A DNA stretch of 64,000 nt from Acetivibrio cellulolyticus CD2 (GCF_000179595.2 NZ_JH556659.1:1169392-1233391), one strand, 5' to 3'; positions 16,668 to 25,986 are shown, numbered from the stretch's first letter. Made by a program: numbers and translations. Notes: generated by a model not told the origin, from the sequence alone.

Positions 16668-19361
16668 ATGAAAAGACAGAAATTGATGGTTATTGATGGA
16701 AACAGCATATTGAATAGAGCATTTTACGGATTACAGGGAACCAACCTTTTAGCTACTTCAGACGGTCTATATACTAATGCTGTATTTGGGTTTATCAATA
16801 TAATGAATAAGTATATTGAGGAGGAAAATCCTCAGTATATATGTGTTGCTTTTGACTTAAAGGCACCTACTTTCAGGCATAAACAATTTGACGGCTATAA
16901 GGCGAATAGAAAAGGAATGCCTGACGAATTAAGGGTTCAGGTCCCGGTTATCAAGGAAGTTCTTGATGCTATGTGTATAAAGCGGCTTGAGATGGAGGGG
17001 TTTGAAGCTGATGATATACTCGGTTCCATATCATTGTGTGCACAAGAGAAGGATATTGATGTAATAATTATTACTGGGGATAGAGATGCTCTGCAGCTTG
17101 CAGGTAAAGGTACAAGAATAAAAATACCCAAGACAAAGGGCGGTAAAACTGAGACAGAAGAATATGATTATAACACTATACGTGAAAAGTATAGCATAGA
17201 TCCTGTTCAGTTTATTGATGTAAAGGCTCTAATGGGAGATACCTCGGATAATATACCGGGGGTTCCGGGAGTAGGTGAAAAAACCGCATTGGATCTTATA
17301 AAGACGTATAACAGTTTGGAAAACCTATATGATAACCTGGAGCAGATTACTAAAAAAGGACTTAAAGAAAAGCTTGAGACTTATAAGGAACAGGCATTTA
17401 TGAGTAAAAATTTGGCTGCCATTGATAGAAATATGCCATTTTTGTGCCATTTTGATGAGCTTGTAAGGAATGAATTTGATAAACCTAAACTCTATGAACT
17501 TTTTAGACGCCTCGAATTCAAAAGCTTTATTGACAAGTTTGGTTTGAGAGACAGCCAACCATGCCACAATTGTATAGCTATAGAGACAGAGATTATAGAC
17601 GATGGCCAGGGAGTTATGGATTTAAAGCAAAAGATACACGAAGCAAAAGAGGTAGCATTTTATTATTTGATAGACAGGATTGATAAATTTACAAACAAGC
17701 TTGCAGGACTTTGTGTATCAATAAAAGAGGGAAGCTCATACTTTTTAAATATTAATGAAAGACTTACTGAAAATGAGTTCTTAGAAGGGTTTAAAAGCAT
17801 ATTTGAAGATGGTGAAATCAAAAAATATGGTCATGACCTGAAAAATTTTATTGTCTATTTAAAGCAAAATGGTATAGAACTAAACGGGGTTGCTTTTGAT
17901 ACAATGATAGGCGCCTATATTATAAACCCATCCAGGGAGACTTATACCATTTCGGAATTAGCAGCTGATTTTTTGAATACGAATGTTAAGCCGATAGAAG
18001 AAATGGCAGGAAAAGGCAAGAGTTTTTTACCTTTTGGAAGTATGGATGTGGAAGAACTTAAAAATGTGGTAGGTTTGTACCCTGAAATTATATATAAGGC
18101 AATGAAGAAAATTGATGATAAACTAAATGAAAATGATCAATTAAATCTATATTATAAAATTGAGCTCCCATTGGTGAGAGTTCTCGCAGATATGGAGTTT
18201 TATGGGTTTAAGATCAATATTAACGAACTAACGGTTATATCAAGGCAGCTTGATGAAAAGATTAACCAGCTTACCTTAAAGATATATGAACTTGCAGGTG
18301 AAGAGTTTAATATCAATTCTCCAAAGCAATTAGGTGTAGTATTGTTTGAAAAGTTGGAACTCCCGATTATAAAGAAGACAAAGACCGGTTATTCGACGGA
18401 TGCTGAAGTTTTAGAGGAGCTTGCAGAAAAGCATGAGATTGTATCTAACATCCTTGAATACCGTCAGCTGGTAAAATTGAAATCAACGTATATTGAAGGC
18501 TTGATGGCAGTTATAAATCCTCATACGGGTAAAATACACTCAAGCTTTAATCAGACGGTAACTGTTACCGGTAGAATAAGCAGTACCGAGCCAAACCTTC
18601 AAAATATTCCAATTAAGCTTGAGATGGGAAGAAATATTAGAAAAGCATTTGTACCGTGTGATGGTAATTATAAACTGGTTGATGCGGACTACTCCCAAAT
18701 TGAACTTAGGGTTTTAGCCCACATAACCGATGATGAGAATATGATTGGCGCATTTAACAATAATGAGGATATTCATACTTCTACGGCTTCAAAGGTATTT
18801 GGTGTACCTAATGAGGAAGTTACCTCAGCTTTGAGATCAAAAGCAAAAGCTGTAAATTTTGGGATAGTTTACGGGATTGGGGATTTCAGCCTTTCAAAGG
18901 ATCTTGGTATTACCAGAAAAGAGGCCAGAAATTATATTGATGGGTATCTGGATAAGTACGCAAATGTAAGAAAATACATGCATGACATTGTTGCTCAAGG
19001 AAAAGAGTTTGGATTTGTTACTACTATGTTTAACAGGAGAAGGTATTTACCTGAGTTAAAAGCAAGCAATTTCAATGTTAGATCTTTTGGCGAAAGAATA
19101 GCGATGAATACTCCTATTCAGGGAAGTGCTGCCGATATTATCAAAATAGCCATGGTTATGGTACATAGTGAACTAAACAGAAGACAACTCAAATCTAGGC
19201 TGATTTTGCAGGTTCATGACGAGCTTATTATTGAGGCTCACGAAAGTGAGTTGGAAGAGGTAACAATGATTCTCAAAGAAAGCATGGAAAATGCAACAGC
19301 TTTGAAAGTACCTTTGAGTGTCGATGTTAAATCCGGCAATAGCTGGTATGAGACAAAATAG
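16668..19361 (+). CDS. polA: DNA polymerase I
   Basis: Pol I fills gaps and removes primers during replication and repair. The 897-residue protein has an N-terminal 5'-nuclease domain (IDGNSILNRAFYG, GFEADDILG, TGDRDALQL), a middle exonuclease-fold domain and a C-terminal polymerase with motif A (DADYSQIELRVLAHI), motif B (RSKAKAVNFGIVYG) and motif C (QVHDELI). In the middle domain the metal-binding Asp-x-Glu is replaced (VAFYYLIDRI where E. coli has FAFDTETDSL). Proofreading is therefore probably absent, as in many Gram-positive Pol I enzymes. coaE follows. Confidence 0.97.
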   Translation: MKRQKLMVIDGNSILNRAFYGLQGTNLLATSDGLYTNAVFGFINIMNKYIEEENPQYICVAFDLKAPTFRHKQFDGYKANRKGMPDELRVQVPVIKEVLDAMCIKRLEMEGFEADDILGSISLCAQEKDIDVIIITGDRDALQLAGKGTRIKIPKTKGGKTETEEYDYNTIREKYSIDPVQFIDVKALMGDTSDNIPGVPGVGEKTALDLIKTYNSLENLYDNLEQITKKGLKEKLETYKEQAFMSKNLAAIDRNMPFLCHFDELVRNEFDKPKLYELFRRLEFKSFIDKFGLRDSQPCHNCIAIETEIIDDGQGVMDLKQKIHEAKEVAFYYLIDRIDKFTNKLAGLCVSIKEGSSYFLNINERLTENEFLEGFKSIFEDGEIKKYGHDLKNFIVYLKQNGIELNGVAFDTMIGAYIINPSRETYTISELAADFLNTNVKPIEEMAGKGKSFLPFGSMDVEELKNVVGLYPEIIYKAMKKIDDKLNENDQLNLYYKIELPLVRVLADMEFYGFKININELTVISRQLDEKINQLTLKIYELAGEEFNINSPKQLGVVLFEKLELPIIKKTKTGYSTDAEVLEELAEKHEIVSNILEYRQLVKLKSTYIEGLMAVINPHTGKIHSSFNQTVTVTGRISSTEPNLQNIPIKLEMGRNIRKAFVPCDGNYKLVDADYSQIELRVLAHITDDENMIGAFNNNEDIHTSTASKVFGVPNEEVTSALRSKAKAVNFGIVYGIGDFSLSKDLGITRKEARNYIDGYLDKYANVRKYMHDIVAQGKEFGFVTTMFNRRRYLPELKASNFNVRSFGERIAMNTPIQGSAADIIKIAMVMVHSELNRRQLKSRLILQVHDELIIEAHESELEEVTMILKESMENATALKVPLSVDVKSGNSWYETK

Positions 19362-19364
19362 ATT

Positions 19365-19389
19365 AGGAATGCTGAAATATAACTTCGGA
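19365..19389 (-). repeat. Dispersed intergenic repeat, partial copy, reverse orientation
   Basis: The reverse complement reads TCCGAAGTTATATTTCAGCA followed by TTCCT, matching the 3' half of the repeat family. It lies between polA and coaE. Confidence 0.65.
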
Positions 19390-19405
19390 TGAGGATGTAT
19401 GCAAA

Positions 19406-19984
19406 GTGAGAATAATTGGAGTTACAGGAGGGATTGGAAGCGGTAAAAGTACTGTTTCTAAAATTCTGGCTTCCTTTGGAGCGCACATAATTGATGCCGA
19501 CAGGCTTGCAAAAGAAATAGTGGAAAAGGGGCAGAATGCTTTAAATGAGATAGTGGATTATTTTGGTCCATCTGTTCTAAATGCAGAAGGCAATTTAGAC
19601 AGAAAGAAGCTTTCTCATATAGTGTTTAAGGATAAGAATAAGTTGGAAATTTTAAACAATATAACACATAACAATGTTGCGCAAAAGATTATAGAAAGAC
19701 TTGATAGCTTGGATGATAATGAAACCGCCGTAGTTGATGCGCCAATTCCGATTAAACACGGATTTTTAGATGTGGTACATGAAGTTTGGGTTGTTACTGC
19801 GGATAAAGAAGTTCGTATAAAAAGGGTTATGGAAAGAAGTGGACTTACATACAATGAAGTAGAGGATAGAATTAATTCACAGCTCAGTGATGACTTCTAC
19901 AAAAGCATTTCTAATACTGTAATAATTAATAATGGTACTGTTGAAGAATTGCTGCTTCAGGTTAAAAATTACTATTACTTGTAA
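19406..19984 (+). CDS. coaE: Dephospho-CoA kinase
   Basis: CoaE phosphorylates dephospho-CoA, the last step of coenzyme A synthesis. The 192-residue protein starts RIIGVTGGIGSGKST, with the P loop at 8-15, and has the DADRLAKEIVEKG lid region, VVDAPI and the ADKEVRIKRVMERSG motif. The start is GTG at 19406 after GAGGATG. It follows polA as in many Firmicutes and precedes a lytic transglycosylase. Confidence 0.95.
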   Translation: MRIIGVTGGIGSGKSTVSKILASFGAHIIDADRLAKEIVEKGQNALNEIVDYFGPSVLNAEGNLDRKKLSHIVFKDKNKLEILNNITHNNVAQKIIERLDSLDDNETAVVDAPIPIKHGFLDVVHEVWVVTADKEVRIKRVMERSGLTYNEVEDRINSQLSDDFYKSISNTVIINNGTVEELLLQVKNYYYL

Positions 19985-20006
19985 TATTGATAGGTAGGTA
20001 TTAGCG

Positions 20007-20588
20007 TTGAGAAAAATCAGAAGGTCTTTAAAGGTATTAATTGTACTCATAATTGCTTTAGTTGCAATTGTATATGTTTTAAATAGTGTGGGTAAAAAGA
20101 TATTCCCATTAGAATATAAGGGGTATGTTATAAAATACTCCGAAGAGTATGAACTAGATCCACTTCTAGTATTTTCGGTAATAAAAGCTGAGAGTAATTT
20201 CAATCCACGGGCAACTTCACGAAAGAATGCAAGGGGATTAATGCAGATAATGGATAATACGGGCATTTGGGCAGCAGAACAAATTGGTATCGAAGAATTT
20301 CAAGTTGAGTCCTTATATGACCCCGAGGTTAATATAAGGATTGGGTGCTGGTATTTGAAAAAACTAAGAAATGAGCTTTACAAATATAATGGTGAAATAA
20401 ATAACGATCTTATTTTAGCCGCTTATAACGGTGGAATAGGCAATGTGCAAAAGTGGTTAAAGGACAGCCAGTATAGTAGTTCGGGGAAAACTTTGGATAG
20501 AATACCTTACAAGGAAACTGAGCATTATGTCAAAAAAGTTAATAATTATCAGAGAATTTATAAAAAACTTTACGAAAAAGAGATTTAG
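20007..20588 (+). CDS. Membrane-anchored lytic transglycosylase (SLT domain)
   Basis: The 193-residue protein has an N-terminal signal anchor (VLIVLIIALVAIVYVL, about 10-25) and an SLT-type lysozyme-fold domain. The catalytic Glu62 lies in VIKAESNFNPRATS, followed by ARGLMQIM, LAAYNGGIGNVQKW and ETEHYVKKV. It cleaves peptidoglycan glycan strands with anhydro-sugar formation outside the membrane. The start is TTG at 20007, 22 bases after coaE, with only a weak GGTAGG site. Confidence 0.9.
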   Translation: MRKIRRSLKVLIVLIIALVAIVYVLNSVGKKIFPLEYKGYVIKYSEEYELDPLLVFSVIKAESNFNPRATSRKNARGLMQIMDNTGIWAAEQIGIEEFQVESLYDPEVNIRIGCWYLKKLRNELYKYNGEINNDLILAAYNGGIGNVQKWLKDSQYSSSGKTLDRIPYKETEHYVKKVNNYQRIYKKLYEKEI

Positions 20589-20635
20589 TGGTATTTTATT
20601 ATTCAAAGAACTCTAATTTGTTAGGAGGAATAGGT

Positions 20636-20983
20636 GTGACAAATAAAATAGTATATGAAAGAGATTTACTATATCCGATCGATAATGAAAATGAATTGGG
20701 TGCTATTCATTTGGAAGTGTATGGGGTAGGTAAAAATGGAAAAATTCAAGTTGTTATTGAAAATAAATCAAGATATTTACTGGTAAAATATATAGATTCA
20801 ATCATCAATATAATGCAGAGTGATGTATTTAACAGACTGGATGTTAATGTTTTACATGGTGTTGATATAAATATTTTAGCTGATGAGGAAATGAAAAAGC
20901 TTTACGGAAATAGAAAATATATAAAGGTTGTAATAAATGACGGAAATAAGAGTTTTGAAGCAATCGATGAAATAAATATATAA
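20636..20983 (+). CDS. Hypothetical protein (115 residues)
   Basis: I do not recognise this protein. The start is placed at GTG 20636 because AGGAGG (20623-20628) lies seven bases upstream. The frame is open from 20588 but that part has no ribosome site. The product (TNKIVYERDLLYPIDNENEL ...) is acidic and mixed alpha/beta in character, with no signal peptide, membrane segment or cysteine. It follows the transglycosylase by under 50 bases and may be cotranscribed. Confidence 0.65.
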   Translation: MTNKIVYERDLLYPIDNENELGAIHLEVYGVGKNGKIQVVIENKSRYLLVKYIDSIINIMQSDVFNRLDVNVLHGVDINILADEEMKKLYGNRKYIKVVINDGNKSFEAIDEINI

Positions 20984-21021
20984 GGAGCAATTATCATTTA
21001 CACAAAAAAACTACCTTGAAT

Positions 21022-21050
21022 TTGACATTTAACAAAATGATTACTATAAT
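21022..21050 (+). promoter_or_regulatory. Consensus sigma-A promoter for the DMT transporter
   Basis: TTGACA (21022-21027), a 17-base spacer and TATAAT (21045-21050): a perfect consensus. It is about 170 bases upstream of the likely start codon. Confidence 0.78.
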
Positions 21051-21140
21051 ATTATTATATTAATTATTATATATTAAAGAGGGCATAAAGTTAATGAATA
21101 TAGGGTCTTATATTTTATAGGTTTAAATTAATAGGACCTA

Positions 21141-21162
21141 ACATAGGAAAATAGACCTATGT
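21141..21162 (+). promoter_or_regulatory. Inverted repeat in the DMT transporter leader
   Basis: ACATAGG (21141-21147) and CCTATGT (21156-21162) are a perfect 7-bp inverted repeat. Neighbouring TAGGTTT and TAGGACCTA can pair in other ways. It could be an operator or part of a leader RNA fold. There is no T run after it. Confidence 0.45.
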
Positions 21163-21223
21163 TAAAATCATTTCAATGGTATATAATGTTGTTGGCAGCA
21201 GAAATCAGGAAAGGGAATGCATT

Positions 21224-22132
21224 TTGAAATCTAACAGGTTCGGCTATTTATATCTTTTAACTACTATTATCTTATTCAGTACATATGAAGTTGTCAGTAA
21301 AACTTTAGTTAATAAGGTTGATCCATTTCAAGTCAATTTTTTAAGGTTTTTTATCGGTGGTGTTTTACTTTTTTTTGTTATATTGGCCAAAGGTGATATT
21401 GCAATAAAGCCTAAGGATCTTGGAAAGACAGCGGTAGTAGGAATTATTAATGTTTTTTTCAGCATGAATCTGCTGCAACTTAGCATAAATATTCCAAATT
21501 CCAAAGCTTCTATCGCAGCTGTGATATTTAGCAGTAATCCTATTTTTGTAACAATTTTTGCAGCCTTGATTGACAGAGAAAAAATCAAGTTATATAAAAT
21601 TGTTGGTTTGATGTTTGGCGTCCTTGGTGTAATTATGATATCTTTAAATGGTATGAAACAGGGTTTTATGAATTTGAAAAGTCCATTGCTTGCTTTGTTG
21701 TCGGCTGTTTTATATGGTCTGTACACTGTTTTAGGAGGAAAAGTATCATCAAAAATCGGGAGCCTTAAAATGAATTCTTATTCATTTCTTCTTGGAAGCT
21801 TGGCATTATTACCGTTTTTGGTGCTTTATAAGGTTCCGGTTCTTAAGTTTGATTATTCTGCAACGTTTCAGATAATATATTTGTCCGTATTTGTAACTGG
21901 TATTGCTTATCTTACATATTTTAAGGGTTTGGCGCTAACCGGTGCAAGTAAAGGCTCACTTGTTTTTTTCCTTAAACCCGTTTTAGCGTCTGTATTTTCA
22001 GTAATTATTTTAGGTGAAAGAATTACAACAAATTTTGTTTTTGGAACTATACTTATCATTTTTGGAATAATGTTGGTACTTTATTGGAACAAACTTTCGG
22101 TTAAGATAGGATTAAAAAGGGGGGAGGTATAG
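21224..22132 (+). CDS. EamA/DMT-family transporter
   Basis: The protein has ten hydrophobic segments arranged as two EamA repeats of five, typical of drug/metabolite transporters that export or import small metabolites. I prefer TTG at 21224 (about 302 residues, the family norm) with AGGAAAGGG upstream. An ATG at 21176 would add 16 polar residues and has no ribosome site. The first repeat contains PFQVNFLRFFIGG and the second GSLVFFLKPVLASVFSVIILGE. The substrate cannot be told. A perfect promoter and a leader with inverted repeats suggest regulated expression. Confidence 0.85.
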   Translation: MKSNRFGYLYLLTTIILFSTYEVVSKTLVNKVDPFQVNFLRFFIGGVLLFFVILAKGDIAIKPKDLGKTAVVGIINVFFSMNLLQLSINIPNSKASIAAVIFSSNPIFVTIFAALIDREKIKLYKIVGLMFGVLGVIMISLNGMKQGFMNLKSPLLALLSAVLYGLYTVLGGKVSSKIGSLKMNSYSFLLGSLALLPFLVLYKVPVLKFDYSATFQIIYLSVFVTGIAYLTYFKGLALTGASKGSLVFFLKPVLASVFSVIILGERITTNFVFGTILIIFGIMLVLYWNKLSVKIGLKRGEV

Positions 22133-22281
22133 AAAATGCCGATCAATTGACGGTTAAAGTAATTGCAACGCTATTATCGATAGCCCTATTGATAAATGTT
22201 TAAAAGAGATAAATTTGCATTGGGCTAAAAATGCGATTTTAAGTGAAATAAAAAATAATCCAAAAAGGAATAGAGGAAACT

Positions 22282-23412
22282 ATGATCAATGATATCATAA
22301 GTGAGTCTATAAAGGAAAAGAAGCAAAAATTAGCTAAATTTAAGCGTAATATGCTGTATTTCAGATGGACCTTGTTGATATTTATTATTCCGGCTTTTCT
22401 ATTTGGTTCAGAATATGTCATTTCTAAAAATTCTGTATACCAGATCATGGTGCTTACGGCTATATACAATACTTTAATAACTCTTTTGATTATCTTTAGC
22501 AGACCGGAAAGAGTTAAGAAAGAAGTTGCAATTGTTTTTTATGTAGATGTAGTACTGATTTGTTGTATCTCGTATATTCTAGGTGGTATTCAATCGGATA
22601 TCTTTATCGTTTTGCTGTTTATAATTGCTTATTATGGTATTAGCAGAGACATTGCAAGTATCGTCAATATAACCATTTTTACAATTACTGTGTATTCTGT
22701 ATTTACATTAGGTTTTGAAAGAAACAGGCTTAATGAGTTTAATTATTGGAGACTTATAACCAGAGATTTGTTTATGCTTATTACTGCCTATGCAGTGTCG
22801 ATTGTCATAACAGAAGTTAAAAAGTATGATGAGATGCACAAAAGGGAATTTAAGCTGGCTAGAACAGATAAGCTGACAGGGCTTGCAAACAGGCATTATT
22901 TTGATCAGAAGCTTGAAGAGGAAGCACTTTATGCAGATTACGCAAGGCAACCACTAAATGTTTTAATGTTTGATATTGATAATTTTAAGAAGTTTAACGA
23001 TACATATGGTCATATATGGGGAGATAAGCTTCTATCCATGTTTGGCGATATTGTTATGCAAAATATCAGAAAGACAGACATACCTGTTCGATATGGTGGA
23101 GAAGAGTTTATTGTCCTTATTGGGGATTTGGATCTTGAAATGGTGAAGAGTATTGGAGATAGAATCAGAGGACAGCTTGAAAAGCAAAACTTGAATATGG
23201 GCAGTGAACACACAAAGTGCAAGGTAACGGTGAGCTGTGGTATAGCTCAGTATCCTACACATTCTAAAGATATAAAAGAGGTTATAGATTTTGCAGACAA
23301 AGCATTATATTACGCAAAGGAAATAGGGAAGAATATCGTAGTTAGTTATGATGAAATAGGAAAACTGAGAGAAACAGTTCAGATAGATATAGAAACCTAT
23401 TTAAATAATTAA
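22282..23412 (+). CDS. Membrane diguanylate cyclase (GGDEF domain)
   Basis: It makes cyclic di-GMP from two GTP. The 376-residue protein has five or six membrane segments in the first 180 residues without a recognisable ligand domain, then a GGDEF domain starting at RTDKLTGLANRHYFDQKL. The active-site motif is GGEEF (272-276). The product-inhibition I-site Arg263-x2-Asp266 sits five residues before it, so both activity and feedback look intact. The gene lies alone between the DMT transporter and a terminator. Likely users of its product in the window are the PilZ proteins, PilB and perhaps ComFB. Confidence 0.92.
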   Translation: MINDIISESIKEKKQKLAKFKRNMLYFRWTLLIFIIPAFLFGSEYVISKNSVYQIMVLTAIYNTLITLLIIFSRPERVKKEVAIVFYVDVVLICCISYILGGIQSDIFIVLLFIIAYYGISRDIASIVNITIFTITVYSVFTLGFERNRLNEFNYWRLITRDLFMLITAYAVSIVITEVKKYDEMHKREFKLARTDKLTGLANRHYFDQKLEEEALYADYARQPLNVLMFDIDNFKKFNDTYGHIWGDKLLSMFGDIVMQNIRKTDIPVRYGGEEFIVLIGDLDLEMVKSIGDRIRGQLEKQNLNMGSEHTKCKVTVSCGIAQYPTHSKDIKEVIDFADKALYYAKEIGKNIVVSYDEIGKLRETVQIDIETYLNN

Positions 23413-23496
23413 GATCTATTAGGAATGATTCTGGAAGAAGTTTATGATGAACCATCACAACCGTTTGAAGTAAATTGCTATTAGGTAAAGTATACA

Positions 23497-23532
23497 AAAG
23501 AGCTACTTTTCTTCGATGAAAAGTGGCTCTTT
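23497..23532. terminator. Bidirectional terminator
   Basis: AAAGAGC-T-ACTTTTC pairs with GAAAAGT-G-GCTCTTT. It lies between the convergent diguanylate cyclase and YesL-like genes. Confidence 0.85.
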
Positions 23533-23566
23533 ATAAGTTTAATGAAAATTATAATTATATTAGCAG

Positions 23567-24406
23567 CTATTCCTTATCCAGATTTTCTTCTTTGTTTTCT
23601 TTAGCTTGTACAGGGTCAATTAAATACTTTTTAATTGAAGCGTGGGCATGATAATTTATTATAAATCCTATTGTACTTGTGGAAATAAATATAAAACCCA
23701 ATATTCCTATAGGCATAAAAATTGATAATATAATTATTACAGCTAAACACAATAAATAGACTAAAGTATTTTTTAAAAAATTTATTAAAGTAAGTAAAAA
23801 TGCGTTTTTATAAATTTGGAAAACGGTCAATTCAATTGTAACCATCATTTGGTAAATATACATATGCATCATTGAAAAAACAAAAAACGAAATTATTATT
23901 AACCAAAAAGTTATGTTCCCAAGCAAACTTGTCTGATTATAAAAATAATTTATTTCCATTATTAAAACAGCTGTAACTGCCATATCAATTAATGATACTG
24001 CCAAACCCTGTTTCCAGTTTCTCTTCGAATGTTCTTTAAAGTCATCGAATATAAAAGTGTTTTCTTCTCTGGCAAAGTTTCTTAAAACATAAGTAAATCC
24101 AGCCTGAAATGGGCCGACTGTTATCAATGGAATACATACTAGAAGGCTCGTAACAGTATATGCAATAAAAAGGTTTAAGCCTCCTGACATTTTATCACTG
24201 CTTAAGAAATAATTGATCAAAAGAAATGCTATAAAAATAGCAGGTAGATTAAAAATAATATTCATTAAATTTAACAAGACAAGTTTGGTAAACTTTGTTG
24301 TATAAATATCAAAAAATGCTTTTAATCTTGATCTATTATCCTCTTTCGCGGCTTCAGGACCTGACTTTGAGTAATTTGGTAAAATCGGCATTTGAAATTT
24401 GCACAT
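23567..24406 (-). CDS. DUF624 (YesL-like) membrane protein
   Basis: The 279-residue protein has five or six hydrophobic helices and resembles the DUF624/YesL family, whose function is not established. In Bacillus, YesL lies with pectin-use genes. The start is uncertain: ATG at 24406 touches its GAAGG site, while the next ATG at 24391 lies too far from it. It is monocistronic on the minus strand. Confidence 0.7.
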   Translation of the reverse strand: MCKFQMPILPNYSKSGPEAAKEDNRSRLKAFFDIYTTKFTKLVLLNLMNIIFNLPAIFIAFLLINYFLSSDKMSGGLNLFIAYTVTSLLVCIPLITVGPFQAGFTYVLRNFAREENTFIFDDFKEHSKRNWKQGLAVSLIDMAVTAVLIMEINYFYNQTSLLGNITFWLIIISFFVFSMMHMYIYQMMVTIELTVFQIYKNAFLLTLINFLKNTLVYLLCLAVIIILSIFMPIGILGFIFISTSTIGFIINYHAHASIKKYLIDPVQAKENKEENLDKE

Positions 24407-24500
24407 CCTTCAATTTATTTATTAACTATTCTACCAATTGTGTTTAATATATTCAATATAAAAATATCGGGAATTGATTTACGTAAAAATATTAACAAAA

Positions 24501-24547
24501 TGGGTGAGGTATTGTCTGTATAAAACGGACAGATAATACCTCACCAT
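24501..24547 (-). terminator. Terminator after aroF
   Basis: GGTGAGGTATTGTCTGT (24503-24519) pairs with ACAGATAATACCTCACC (24529-24545), a stem of about 17 bp. On the minus strand it ends in CATTTTGTT. Confidence 0.8.
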
Positions 24548-24603
24548 TTCCTTTAATAGTTATTAGATTGTTTACAGACCTTAAATACTTTCCTCAAATG
24601 AAG

Positions 24604-25617
24604 TTAAAGCTTTTTTCCAACAGCTTGCGCTACTGGTTTTAATTCGCTCATGAGTTGGGCGAATTTAGAAGGTTTTAGTGACTGGCTTCCATCACAAAGT
24701 GCAGTATTGGGGTCTAAGTGGACCTCAATGATTAGTCCGTCAGCTCCTGTAGCAATTGCGCCTTTTGAAAGTGCACTAACATATTTCCAGGTACCTGTGG
24801 CATGGCTTGGGTCAACTACTATAGGAAGGTGGGAGAGTTCTTTAACTACAGGTATGGCACTCATGTCTATAGTGTTACGTGTTGCAGTTTCATATGTGCG
24901 TATTCCTCTTTCACAAAGTATAATGTTAAGATTCCCGCTAGCCATGATATATTCCGCAGCCATCAGCCATTCTTCAATTGTTGCAGAAAGCCCTCTTTTT
25001 AGAAGTATAGGCTTATTTGACATACCAACTTCTTTTAAGAGTCTGAAGTTTTGCATATTTCTTGCTCCAATTTGGAGGATATCTGTATAAGATGAAACAA
25101 GTTCAACGTCTCTTGTATCAATTACTTCAGTGACAAGTTTCAAACCAGTTGCTTCTCGGCCTGAGGCCATAATTTTCAGGCCATCTTCCTCGAGACCCTG
25201 AAAAGCGTATGGTGATGTACGCGGTTTAAATGCTCCGCCTCTTAAGATTTTGGCACCAGCCTCTTTGACTTTTATTGCTGTTTCGACATAGTTTTCTTCA
25301 CTCTCTATAGCGCAGGGACCAGCCATAACAACAATTTCATCGCCTCCTATTTTTACATCTCCTACCTCAACTATTGTAGGAGCTTGTTTTAACTCGCGGC
25401 CTGCCAGTTTGTAAGGTTTCATTATTGGAACAAGGTTTTCAACACCCGGCATAGCAGATATAGTGTGAGTATTTAGCAGTCTTTTGTCACCTATTGCTCC
25501 GATTACGGTTTTTATTTCTCCAGATATCGGATGTGTCTTAAATCCCAATTCAAATAATTTTTTTTCTACATTGTTAATTTGTTCTTTTGTAGCATTTGCA
25601 TTCATAATAATAATCAT
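24604..25617 (-). CDS. aroF: 3-deoxy-7-phosphoheptulonate (DAHP) synthase, Thermotoga type
   Basis: DAHP synthase condenses phosphoenolpyruvate and erythrose 4-phosphate, the first step of the shikimate pathway. The 337-residue protein has the N-terminal ferredoxin-like regulatory domain (about 1-65) and the barrel with AGPCAIES, LRGGAFKPRTSPYAFQG, IGARNMQNF, LLKRG, CERGIRTYE and VDPSHATG. This is the layout of the T. maritima enzyme, which is feedback-inhibited through the small domain. AGGAGG lies upstream of ATG 25617. A T-box leader precedes it, so expression responds to a tRNA charging state, read here as tRNA-Phe. Confidence 0.95.
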   Translation of the reverse strand: MIIIMNANATKEQINNVEKKLFELGFKTHPISGEIKTVIGAIGDKRLLNTHTISAMPGVENLVPIMKPYKLAGRELKQAPTIVEVGDVKIGGDEIVVMAGPCAIESEENYVETAIKVKEAGAKILRGGAFKPRTSPYAFQGLEEDGLKIMASGREATGLKLVTEVIDTRDVELVSSYTDILQIGARNMQNFRLLKEVGMSNKPILLKRGLSATIEEWLMAAEYIMASGNLNIILCERGIRTYETATRNTIDMSAIPVVKELSHLPIVVDPSHATGTWKYVSALSKGAIATGADGLIIEVHLDPNTALCDGSQSLKPSKFAQLMSELKPVAQAVGKKL

Positions 25618-25650
25618 ATTTCATACCTCCTAAAATATTATTGGTAAAAT

Positions 25651-25683
25651 AAAAAAACTCCTCATCCCTTAAGGGACGAGGAG
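25651..25683 (-). terminator. T-box terminator hairpin
   Basis: Minus strand: a stem of about 11 bp (25658-25668 with 25673-25683) followed by seven T. The antiterminator would use the T-box bulge at 25695-25707. Confidence 0.93.
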
Positions 25684-25915
25684 TGTATTATCCACGCGGT
25701 ACCACCCAAATTGGCAATAAAGCCCACTTGTAAAACATACAGGAACTGATTAAATTCCGATATATTCTTTCTTTTAACGGTGAAAGCTCCGGTTTAGCCT
25801 ACTTTAGTAAATTATACTTTTCAGCTTACAGCTCTAAGGGGAACTTCGACTATACTACTTTTACCAGGCTTTCACCATCCCTGATTCGCTTAAAAAGACT
25901 AGTATAATTTACTTT
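25651..25915 (-). promoter_or_regulatory. T-box leader of aroF, specifier read as TTC (Phe)
   Basis: On the minus strand, Stem I is closed by GTAAATTATACT (25912-25901) and AGTATAATTTAC near 25820. Its distal part reads CAGGGATGGTGAAAGCCTGG. The specifier region reads GTCGAAGTTCCCCTTAGAG. The usual GAA-n-specifier spacing puts TTC (Phe) at 25843-25841. The T-box sequence GGGTGGTACCGCG is at 25707-25695, then the terminator. Uncharged tRNA-Phe would stabilise the antiterminator and switch aroF on. Confidence 0.93.
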
Positions 25916-25956
25916 TCCTTATCATTGCTTTTAAGAAATATTAAGTATTAAAATAT

Positions 25957-25986
25957 ATAATAACACCAACACTATACATAGGTCAA
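25957..25986 (-). promoter_or_regulatory. Candidate sigma-A promoter of the aroF T-box leader
   Basis: Minus strand: TTGACC (25986-25981), an 18-base spacer and TATTAT (25962-25957), just upstream of Stem I. Confidence 0.6.

Noticed and set aside
20588-20635. N-terminal extension of the 115-residue hypothetical protein
   Set aside because: The AGGAGG site lies inside this stretch, so translation should begin at 20636.
23433-23495. Short frame MILEEVYDEPSQPFEVNCY after the diguanylate cyclase
   Set aside because: Nineteen codons, with no spaced ribosome site and no family resemblance.
24650-25090. 146-codon plus-strand frame opposite aroF
   Set aside because: aroF is unmistakable on the other strand; the plus-strand product has no family features.
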